Source of the DNA: Schwartzia sp. (in: firmicutes) | GTDB lineage: Bacteria; Bacillota; Negativicutes; Selenomonadales; Selenomonadaceae | Assembly: GCA_024691625.1 (NCBI GenBank) | Contig: JAILNL010000025.1 | Span: 1 to 12,733, forward strand | DNA: 12,733 nt | Direction: 5' to 3' | Shown: positions 7,240-12,733 of the stretch, piece after piece | Numbering within the stretch: position 1 is the stretch's first letter | How the letters are laid out: the number at the start of each line of letters is the position of its first letter | Notes under the pieces: generated by a model | Database searches by the model: none | Told to the model about the DNA's origin: nothing | What the model saw: only the letters and a program-made list of their open reading frames with translations | Made by a program: the position numbers and the translations under genes

Positions 7240-8867
7240 AGCCGATAACAGCGCTTTTAACAGCACTGTTTGTCCTGATGTGCGCTATGCCTGTGGCTAT
7301 GGCAAAGAAGGTACCGCATCCGGACAAGCCGAGAGTAATTTTCGTGCCGCATGACAACAGACCGATTTCCGACGAGCAGACTGAGGAAACCATGAAGGCC
7401 GTCGGCTGGGATATTGTGACGACACCTGATGAACTTCTCGGAAACCGTGAAAGACCGGGAAATCCTGATGATGTATGGGATTGGCTTGATGATCAGGCAC
7501 AGTCGGCAAACATTGCCGTGCTGTCCTCCGATACACTTTTGTACGGAAGCCTTGTAGGCTCCAGAAAACATGATTATCCGCAGCGTGTGATTGACGCGCG
7601 TATTGACCGGTTCCATGACTTTAAGGCAAAAAATCCGAACCTTAAGATTTATGTGTTCGGATCAATAATGCGTACTCCGCGTTCTTCAGAGGAATCCAGC
7701 GGAGTTGAGCCAAGCTACTATGCAAGCTATGGCAGCGACATTTTCCGTTATACTTCTCTGACGGATAAAATGGAAACGGAAGGGCTGACTAACCGTGAGA
7801 AAAAGGAATTTGAATTCCTTGGCAAGCTTATTCCGAAGGATGCCATTGATGATTGGCTGACCCGCCGCAATAAAAATTTTGAGGCAAATAAGAAGCTGAT
7901 TCAGCTCAGACGTGAAGGCCTCTTTGATTACCTGGCACTCGGACGTGATGACAACGCTCCGTATTCGCAGACACATATGGAAAGCCGCAAGCTGGCGGCG
8001 GAGGGTGCTGACCTCGGGGTGTCGAAGTTCCAGGCAATGGCAGGAATCGACGAGTTTGCGCTGCTCATGTTCACCCGTGCTTACAATGACTGGACGAGAA
8101 CAGTTCCGTTCGTTTATGTTAAATACAACTGGGGCCGCGGAGGAAACACGGTACCGAAATATTCCGACGAGAAGATTTCGGATACCATAAAGGCACATAT
8201 AACGGCTGCCGGCGGACTCCTTATGAGCTCGGATAAAAATGCGGATTTTAATCTGCTGGTAAATACGAATCCAAACGGTCAGACCTATGAGGCAAATGAC
8301 CGTGCAAATAACGGCACGCCGCGTGACGGCACAAAATATTTCGTTGAGCTTGTGCAGGAAAGCATAGCTACAGGAAAGCCGACCTGTGTTGCTGATATTG
8401 CATATGCCAACGGGGCGGACAATGCTTTGATGGAAATGCTCAAAGACCATGAGCTTCTGTTCAAACTCCGTGCATATTCCGGCTGGAATACGCCGACCAA
8501 CAGTACGGGCTTTGTGCTTGGACAGGGCATGCTGGCATCGAAGATGTCGGACGAGGCATGTGACAAGCTGCTTATGACACGCTATCTTGATGACTGGGCA
8601 TATCAGGCCAATGTCCGCGGAACAGTAGCACGGCAGCTTGGCTGGCTGCGCGCAAGCGGCACGTATTCTACGCTCGGCGACAGGAAAAGAGCAGCTGAGG
8701 CAAGAACGACGAATTTCATGAAGCGTTTTGCGGAAGAAAATCTTCCTCCCTTTGAAGGACTGCAGTACCTTGAGGTTACTTTCCCCTGGAACAGAATGTT
8801 CGAAGCTAAGTTCGACATTTCAAAGCCCTTTGATTTTCAGGAATATAAAGCAACGCATATGTATTGA
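7236..8867 (+). CDS. Secreted DUF4127 family protein, function unknown
   Basis: A 543-residue protein starting with a typical Sec signal peptide: a short basic start, hydrophobic residues 6-21 and an AMA|KK cleavage site after residue 23. C16 is not in an acceptable lipobox, because M15 precedes it. The mature part has DUF4127-style conserved blocks: IFVPHDNRPIS (D40, R42), SSDTLLYGSLVGSR (D99, R110), GRDDNAPYSQTHME (D238, D239), GIDEFALLMFTR (D272, E273) and the signature GWNTPTNSTG (from residue 416). The repeated conserved Asp, Asn and Arg residues suggest an enzyme active site, but no biochemical role is known to me and none should be assumed. The ATG at 7236 overlaps the DUF2225 stop (ATGA), with GGTGAGG (7225-7231) as ribosome binding site. 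It is the last gene of the operon, followed at once by a strong terminator. Location outside the cytoplasmic membrane is inferred from the signal peptide. Confidence 0.88.
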   Translation: MKPITALLTALFVLMCAMPVAMAKKVPHPDKPRVIFVPHDNRPISDEQTEETMKAVGWDIVTTPDELLGNRERPGNPDDVWDWLDDQAQSANIAVLSSDTLLYGSLVGSRKHDYPQRVIDARIDRFHDFKAKNPNLKIYVFGSIMRTPRSSEESSGVEPSYYASYGSDIFRYTSLTDKMETEGLTNREKKEFEFLGKLIPKDAIDDWLTRRNKNFEANKKLIQLRREGLFDYLALGRDDNAPYSQTHMESRKLAAEGADLGVSKFQAMAGIDEFALLMFTRAYNDWTRTVPFVYVKYNWGRGGNTVPKYSDEKISDTIKAHITAAGGLLMSSDKNADFNLLVNTNPNGQTYEANDRANNGTPRDGTKYFVELVQESIATGKPTCVADIAYANGADNALMEMLKDHELLFKLRAYSGWNTPTNSTGFVLGQGMLASKMSDEACDKLLMTRYLDDWAYQANVRGTVARQLGWLRASGTYSTLGDRKRAAEARTTNFMKRFAEENLPPFEGLQYLEVTFPWNRMFEAKFDISKPFDFQEYKATHMY

Positions 8868-8876
8868 ATAAGCATA

Positions 8877-8911
8877 AAAAATAATCCGGACGATTCGTCC
8901 GGATTATTTTT
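8877..8911. terminator. Bidirectional intrinsic terminator between convergent genes
   Basis: A perfect 16-bp stem (8877-8892 with 8896-8911) has a 3-base ATT loop. Its core is AATCCGGACG/CGTCCGGATT, flanked by A-runs on the left and T-runs on the right, so a U-tract is produced in both directions. It ends the DUF2225-DUF4127 operon on the plus strand, 9 bp after the stop codon. On the minus strand it ends the DeoR-family gene, whose stop lies at 8923. Confidence 0.95.
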
Positions 8912-8922
8912 GTTTGTGCATG

Positions 8923-9681
8923 TTATTCGTTGCTTGATGTTACGGTATATACGTGTGTATCTCCCGCGTGAAGCATTTGTGCTGCCTCGGCGGTGATGCC
9001 GTCGTCGGTGAACACAGAGTCTACCGCTTCGAACGGGAACAGGGAAACAACACCCGTCTGGGTGAATTTGACCGATTCCGTGAGAATGACGATATGCTTC
9101 GCCTTCTTCGACATTGTACGGATTGCTTCAGCGCGCATGAGGTTGTTGCTCATGAAGCCGTTTTCGTTGAAGCCGTCGATACCGATGAAGAATTTATCCA
9201 CATAGAAATCGCTGACGCATTTGCGGATCATAGGCCCGATCATTACCTGGGATTCGTTCTGGTATTCGCCGCCCAGCAGAATGATATGCGCGCTGGGGGA
9301 TTTGCGGACGAAGGAGGCAATGAATGCCGAGTTCGTGATGATTGTGACGTCGCGGCGGTTCATGGCGAGCTCTTCCGCGAGCAGCGTGCAGCAGGAACCG
9401 GACTCAATCATTACTGTTTCACCGTTATGTACTGTATCGGCAGCGCGCATTGCAATGCGGTGCTTCGTTTCGTAGTTGAAGGAAAGATGATTTGCTATGT
9501 CGTCACTCTGCGCCATGGCCGCATAGCCATGCTCCCTGCGGAGAAGCCCCATGTGTTCCAGTGTGCTGAGGTCTTTTCTTATTGTAACCTCTGATACATC
9601 AAGCCCCTGTGCGAGCTCGGTAACGGCAACGCGTTTCTTTTCGTTTACGATGTTCAGCAGCTTACGGTGACGAATATGCAA
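8923..9681 (-). CDS. DeoR/GlpR-family transcriptional regulator
   Basis: A 252-residue regulator of normal DeoR-family length. The N-terminal winged helix-turn-helix is at about residues 5-57, with the family signature VAVTELAQGLDVSEVTIRKD followed by LEHMGLLRREHGYA. The usual HGGA wing is HGYA here. The C-terminal sugar-phosphate sensor domain (about 75-235) has IESGSCCTLL (92-101), ITNS (115-118), LGGEY (136-140), KFFIGIDGF (163-171) and TESVKF (201-206). Members of this family usually repress sugar or nucleoside catabolic genes and are released by a phosphorylated sugar; the effector here is unknown. The frame has an upstream in-frame stop and no ATG at the N-terminus, so the start is TTG at 9681, with AAAGGA 9 bp upstream. 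It stands alone, convergent with DUF4127 and separated from serC by a terminator, so its targets are not obvious from context. Autoregulation is likely given the repeats at its promoter. Confidence 0.92.
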   Translation of the reverse strand: MHIRHRKLLNIVNEKKRVAVTELAQGLDVSEVTIRKDLSTLEHMGLLRREHGYAAMAQSDDIANHLSFNYETKHRIAMRAADTVHNGETVMIESGSCCTLLAEELAMNRRDVTIITNSAFIASFVRKSPSAHIILLGGEYQNESQVMIGPMIRKCVSDFYVDKFFIGIDGFNENGFMSNNLMRAEAIRTMSKKAKHIVILTESVKFTQTGVVSLFPFEAVDSVFTDDGITAEAAQMLHAGDTHVYTVTSSNE

Positions 9682-9690
9682 TGTTATCAG

Positions 9691-9696
9691 TCCTTT
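9691..9696 (-). promoter_or_regulatory. Ribosome binding site that fixes the TTG start of the DeoR-family gene
   Basis: On the minus strand AAAGGA lies 9 bp before TTG (9681-9679). An in-frame TAA occurs just two codons before this site's GGA codon, leaving only CTG, ATA or TTG as possible starts. TTG has the best spacing. Confidence 0.7.
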
Positions 9697-9721
9697 ACAT
9701 TAATTTAATATGTAAGTATTG

Positions 9722-9788
9722 TCTTTCACAAAACGCATTATAGCATATTTGAAGATTGAATGAAAGAAGTTTTTTCATTTGAAATGAA
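9722..9788. repeat. Cluster of TGAAA/TTTCA half-sites, candidate operator of the DeoR-family regulator
   Basis: TCTTTCA (9722-9728) and TGAAAGA (9761-9767) are inverted copies that bracket the -10 box. AATGAAA (9759-9765) and TTTCATT (9773-9779) form a second inverted pair with a 7-bp spacer over the -35. TTCATTTGAAATGAA (9774-9788) is a perfect palindrome with 7-bp arms. Several arms are about one helical turn apart. Repeated short half-sites around the gene's own promoter are typical of autoregulated DeoR-family genes, so this is a plausible operator, but binding is inferred. Confidence 0.45.
9737..9765 (-). promoter_or_regulatory. Extended -10 promoter of the DeoR-family gene
   Basis: On the minus strand, TATAAT (plus-strand 9737-9742) is preceded by TG one base upstream, forming an extended -10. 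Seventeen bp further upstream is only a weak -35, TTTCAT (9760-9765). Transcription would start near 9730, giving a leader of about 49 bases. The -35 position overlaps repeated TGAAA/TTTCA half-sites. Confidence 0.7.
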
Positions 9789-9836
9789 TTTCTTTGTATT
9801 TTAAATGCAATGCGCAGAAAGTGAAAGCAAAAATAT

Positions 9837-9879
9837 GCGCAAAAAACCGCATGGCCTTGTGCCATGCGGTTTTTTGCGC
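9837..9879 (-). terminator. Intrinsic terminator of serC
   Basis: A perfect 19-bp stem (9837-9855 with 9861-9879) with a 5-base loop and the GC-rich core CCGCATGGC next to a run of six A/T pairs. It begins one base after the serC stop codon on the minus strand, where the transcript gets a U-run after the GC core. The A/T run lies inside the extended stem, so it is symmetrical. It isolates serC from the DeoR-family gene. Confidence 0.92.
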
Positions 9880-9880
9880 T

Positions 9881-10972
9881 TTATGCGTTTGCTTTTTTGA
9901 ATTTCTCCATGAAGTCTGCGAGACGCTCTACGCCTTCCATAGGCATTGCGTTGTAGATGGAGGTGCGCATGTCGCCGACTGAACGGTGGCCTTTGACTCC
10001 GCAGAGCTGGTTCGCCTTTGCTTCCTCGACGAATTTCTTTTCGAGGTCTTCCGTCGGAAGACGGAAGGTGACGTTCATGAAGGAACGGCTGTCTTTGTCT
10101 GCGTGTCCTTTGTAGAAGCCGTCGGAGTTATCGAGCACGTCATAGACGAGCTTTGCTTTTTCCGCATTGCGTTCCGCAATGACTTCGAGGCCGCCCTGAG
10201 CTTTGAGCCATGCTGCTGTCTTGCCGACCATGTAAATGCAGAATGCAGGAGGTGTGTTATATGCAGAATTCTTTTCCGCATGGATGGAATAGCGGAGCAT
10301 GGTCGGAATCGTTTTCGGGGATTTCGCAAGGAAGTCCTTCTTTGCGACGACTACAGTTACGCCTGCCGGCCCGAGGTTCTTCTGAGCACCGGCGTAGATA
10401 AGTGTGAACTTGGAGAAGTCAAGTGGACGGGAGAGCATGTCCGAGGACATGTCGGCAATCAGAGGTACATCGCCTGTCTCGGGGATGTAATGATACTCCG
10501 TGCCGTAAATCGTGTTGTTATAGCAGACATGGAGATATGCGGCATTCTCTGAGAGCTTGATTTCATCCTGAGTAGGAATGTGGCGGAAATCGACATCTTT
10601 GCTGGATGCGGCAATGTGTCCGACACCCAGGAGATTTGCTTCCTTATATGCCTTTTCTGCGAAGCTGCCTGATACGATGTAGTTTCCGATTTTGCCGTCC
10701 ACGGCGTAGTTCATCGGAACCATTGCGAACTGCATGGAAGCACCGCCCTGCAGGAAGAGGACATCGTAATCGTCACCGAGTTTCATGAGCTCGAGGATAT
10801 CTGCCTTTGCCTGGTTAAGCACTGCGTCAAACTCTTTTGCGCGGTGGCTGATCTCGATGATGGATTCACCGGAGCCGCCAAAGTTTAAAAACTCTGCCTG
10901 AGTTTCTTTCAATACTTCGAGAGGCTGCATGGCGGGGCCAGGGTTAAAGTTGTAAACACGATTTGCTTCCAT
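9881..10972 (-). CDS. serC: Phosphoserine aminotransferase SerC
   Basis: PLP-dependent class V aminotransferase converting 3-phosphohydroxypyruvate plus glutamate to O-phosphoserine and 2-oxoglutarate, the second step of serine synthesis; the family also acts in PLP synthesis in some bacteria. It is 363 residues, matching the usual 360-365. Features seen are N-terminal RVYNFNPGPA, the GGSGESIIEISHR substrate-loop region, FLQGGASMQFAMVPMN (phosphate contact), IADMSSD and the PLP lysine K198 in YAGAQKNLGPAG. The C-terminus has GHRSVGDMRTSIYNA, where the conserved His-Arg and Arg-x-S contact substrate. The start ATG is preceded by AGGAGGT 8 bp upstream. It is transcribed away from serA, the preceding enzyme of the pathway, from a shared intergenic region, and ended at once by a strong hairpin. 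No serB-like phosphatase is in the window. Confidence 0.97.
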   Translation of the reverse strand: MEANRVYNFNPGPAMQPLEVLKETQAEFLNFGGSGESIIEISHRAKEFDAVLNQAKADILELMKLGDDYDVLFLQGGASMQFAMVPMNYAVDGKIGNYIVSGSFAEKAYKEANLLGVGHIAASSKDVDFRHIPTQDEIKLSENAAYLHVCYNNTIYGTEYHYIPETGDVPLIADMSSDMLSRPLDFSKFTLIYAGAQKNLGPAGVTVVVAKKDFLAKSPKTIPTMLRYSIHAEKNSAYNTPPAFCIYMVGKTAAWLKAQGGLEVIAERNAEKAKLVYDVLDNSDGFYKGHADKDSRSFMNVTFRLPTEDLEKKFVEEAKANQLCGVKGHRSVGDMRTSIYNAMPMEGVERLADFMEKFKKANA

Positions 10973-11056
10973 CTGAAATACCTCCTGTAATGTTTCAGAA
11001 AAATTTGGGTTACATTTCCGTACATATGGTGTAGAAATATGCTCGGATTGTGTAAT

Positions 11057-11086
11057 ATTTTACTCCCGTGGGTTTAAGAGCGTCAA
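11057..11086 (-). promoter_or_regulatory. Predicted serC promoter
   Basis: On the minus strand TTGACG (plus-strand 11081-11086) and TAAAAT (11057-11062) are spaced by 18 bp, each matching 5 of 6 consensus bases. The start would fall near 11050, leaving a leader of about 78 bases before the serC ATG, in which I see no recognisable riboswitch. Confidence 0.7.
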
Positions 11087-11123
11087 GAGGAAAAATAAAA
11101 ATGTTTTTTTCGGGCGTACATTA

Positions 11124-11152
11124 TTGACGTTTTTGAGGGGTTAATATATACT
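11124..11152 (+). promoter_or_regulatory. Predicted serA promoter
   Basis: TTGACG (11124-11129) and TATACT (11147-11152), each 5 of 6 to consensus, with the ideal 17-bp spacing. Transcription would begin near 11159, giving a leader of about 47 bases that ends in AAGGAGAG (11190-11197) before the ATG at 11206. The -35 boxes of the serA and serC promoters are back to back, 37 bp apart. Confidence 0.8.
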
Positions 11153-11176
11153 TACGTTAATGTTCATGTGTGTACA

Positions 11177-11191
11177 TTCATTATTAATGAA
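11177..11191. repeat. Palindrome TTCATTATTAATGAA in the serA leader
   Basis: A perfect 7-bp-arm palindrome with a single central base, lying about 18-32 bases after the predicted serA start and touching the Shine-Dalgarno sequence. It shares the form TTCATT-N3-AATGAA with the palindrome at 9774-9788 upstream of the DeoR-family gene. It could be a repressor site or a weak AU hairpin over the ribosome binding site. Confidence 0.4.
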
Positions 11192-11205
11192 GGAGAGAAT
11201 TGGTT

Positions 11206-12733
11206 ATGAAGATTTTAGCAGCGGACGGTGTATCCCCTAAGGGTATTGAGATTCTGAAAAGCGAAGGCTATGAGGTTGTTGTAAAGGATAAGCTCCCGGC
11301 AGACGAGCTTTTGGCAACAATCGGCGAGTACGATGCTTTAATCGTTCGTTCCGCGTCAAAGGTTACAAAGGAAGTAATCGCAGCGGCCAACAATCTGAAA
11401 ATTATCGGCCGTGCAGGCGTAGGTGTTGACAATATTGATGTTCCTGAGGCAACTGCACGCGGTATTGTCGTAATCAACTCTCCGGGCGGAAATACAATCG
11501 CTGCTACAGAGCATACAATGGGTATGATGCTCGCTATGGCCCGCCATATTCCTATTGCCAACGAAACGACACAGAAGGGCGAGTGGAATCGCAAGAAGTA
11601 TGTCGGCGTTGAGCTCCGCGGAAAGACACTTGGTATCGTAGGCCTCGGCCGTATCGGTGCCGGAATTGCAAAACGCTCCCAGGCATTCGAGATGAATGTT
11701 ATCGGATATGATCCGTATGTTACGGAAGACCGCGCAAAAGCAATGGGCGTAAAGCTGGCTTCTCTTGATGAAATAATCGCTGAGTCGGATTTCATCACGG
11801 TACACATGCCGCTGACAGCTGAAACACGCAATATGTTCAATAAGGATAATCTCCGCAAGATGAAGAAGGGTGTCCGCCTTATCAACTGCGCACGCGGCGG
11901 TATCATAAACGAGCAGGATCTTGCTGATGCGGTAAAAGAAGGTATTGTGGCAGGTGCTGCTATCGACGTATTTACAAGCGAGCCAATGCCGGCAGACCAT
12001 CCGCTGCTCGGAATCCCGGGGATTGTCCTCACACCGCATCTCGGTGCGTCCACTGTTGAGGCTCAGATTGGTGTCTCCATTGATGTTGCAGAGGGTATCC
12101 GCGCACACCTCAAGGGTGAGCCGGTAATGACGGCAGTCAATATGGCTCCGGTATCCCAACAGGTTATGAATGTTATTAAACCGTATTTTGACCTGGCTGA
12201 GCGTCTCGGCTGCATGGCAGGTGCTCTGGCAGAGGGGCCGGTCAAGTCCGTTGAGGCTGAATACACGGGTGAAATCACGGATGTCAGCACGAAGCTTCTG
12301 ACGACGGCTGTCCTCAAAGGTATGCTGAATCCGATTCTCGAAACCTCCGTCAACTATGTCAATGCTCCAAGCCTTGCAAAAGAGCGCGGTATTGTTGTCC
12401 GCGAGGTGAAGAATAAGGAAACTGCAAACTTCTCGAACCTCATTACGGTCCGGATTGCAACTGATAAAAAGACTGTTACCCTGCAGGGCGCACTTTTCGG
12501 CAGCGAAGGCCGTATCGTTACCATTGACGGCTACCGTGTAGACGTTGATCCGCACAAACGTATCCTTGTCTGCCCGCATACGAACTGCCCGGGTATTATC
12601 GGCAAGGTCGGCTCCATCATGGGCAATGCCAATATCAACATCTCCGGCATGCAGGTGTCTAAGACGGAACAGGAGGGCACGAATATCATGGTCCTCATCG
12701 TTGACAACGATATTCCTGATGCAGTTATGGAAG
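11206..12733 (+). CDS. serA: D-3-phosphoglycerate dehydrogenase SerA, long ACT-domain form, 3' end missing
   Basis: Oxidises 3-phosphoglycerate to 3-phosphohydroxypyruvate with NAD+, the committed step of serine synthesis. 509 codons are present and the frame runs off the right edge; long-form SerA proteins are about 525-530 residues, so only the end of the ACT domain is lost. Seen in order: substrate domain with IIGRAGVGVDNID and NSPGGNTIAATEH; Rossmann motif GLGRIG (146-151) and D169 (GYDPY) for NAD ribose; catalytic R230 (NCARGG), E259 (DVFTSEP) and H278 (TPHLGAST); an intervening ASB-type domain from about residue 310 to 445; and an ACT domain from about 450 (ILVCPHTNCPGIIGKVGSIM, NINISGMQVS). 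The ACT domain in this form often senses serine, so feedback inhibition is plausible but not proven. The start is supported by AAGGAGAG upstream and a strong promoter. Divergent from serC. Confidence 0.97.
   Translation, partial: MKILAADGVSPKGIEILKSEGYEVVVKDKLPADELLATIGEYDALIVRSASKVTKEVIAAANNLKIIGRAGVGVDNIDVPEATARGIVVINSPGGNTIAATEHTMGMMLAMARHIPIANETTQKGEWNRKKYVGVELRGKTLGIVGLGRIGAGIAKRSQAFEMNVIGYDPYVTEDRAKAMGVKLASLDEIIAESDFITVHMPLTAETRNMFNKDNLRKMKKGVRLINCARGGIINEQDLADAVKEGIVAGAAIDVFTSEPMPADHPLLGIPGIVLTPHLGASTVEAQIGVSIDVAEGIRAHLKGEPVMTAVNMAPVSQQVMNVIKPYFDLAERLGCMAGALAEGPVKSVEAEYTGEITDVSTKLLTTAVLKGMLNPILETSVNYVNAPSLAKERGIVVREVKNKETANFSNLITVRIATDKKTVTLQGALFGSEGRIVTIDGYRVDVDPHKRILVCPHTNCPGIIGKVGSIMGNANINISGMQVSKTEQEGTNIMVLIVDNDIPDAVME

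Noticed and set aside
7281..7286. Lipoprotein lipobox at C16 of the DUF4127 protein
   Set aside because: The residue before the cysteine is Met, which does not fit the Gly/Ala/Ser requirement, whereas AMA|KK is a good signal peptidase I site.
8923..10972. serC and the DeoR-family gene as one minus-strand operon
   Set aside because: A perfect 19-bp terminator stem follows serC immediately, and the regulator has its own extended -10 promoter, so they are separate units.

Overview
The window looks like chromosomal DNA of an anaerobic Firmicutes-type bacterium, most likely a member of the Negativicutes (Selenomonas/Veillonella relatives). The reasons are a bacterial glgB-glgA glycogen operon that ends in a GH13-GH77 fusion, a DUF2225 Zn-ribbon/TPR protein, a secreted DUF4127 protein, AGGAGG-type ribosome binding sites and sigma-70-like promoters. 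This placement is inferred from protein style and was not confirmed by any search. No mobile element, CRISPR array, tRNA or rRNA is visible, and every stretch without a gene is shorter than 300 bases.

Layout. (1) Positions 1-6332, plus strand: the 3' part of a glycogen operon. It holds glgB (branching enzyme, cut by the window edge), glgA (ADP-glucose-dependent glycogen synthase) and one 1153-residue polypeptide joining a neopullulanase-like GH13 alpha-glucan hydrolase to a complete GH77 4-alpha-glucanotransferase (MalQ/amylomaltase). The genes are 12 bp apart or overlapping, so they are probably co-transcribed. Together they make, branch and remodel or degrade storage alpha-glucan. (2) Positions 6333-6546: an intergenic region with a strong predicted promoter whose -35 box lies inside a perfect 9-bp-arm inverted repeat, preceded by a second region of potential secondary structure. 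(3) Positions 6547-8867, plus strand: a two-gene operon of DUF2225 and DUF4127 (signal peptide) proteins, joined by an ATGA overlap and closed by a strong bidirectional terminator. (4) Positions 8923-9681, minus strand: a DeoR/GlpR-family regulator starting at TTG, with a promoter region crowded with TGAAA/TTTCA half-sites. (5) Positions 9837-10972, minus strand: serC with its own terminator. (6) Positions 10973-11205: a divergent promoter region. (7) From 11206, plus strand: serA, a long-type D-3-phosphoglycerate dehydrogenase with an ACT domain, cut by the right edge.

serA and serC encode the first two steps of serine synthesis from 3-phosphoglycerate and are transcribed divergently from back-to-back promoters. 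The least understood part is the DUF2225-DUF4127 operon and its promoter. The most testable regulatory observation is the palindrome TTCATT-N3-AATGAA, found both upstream of the DeoR-family gene and in the serA leader.
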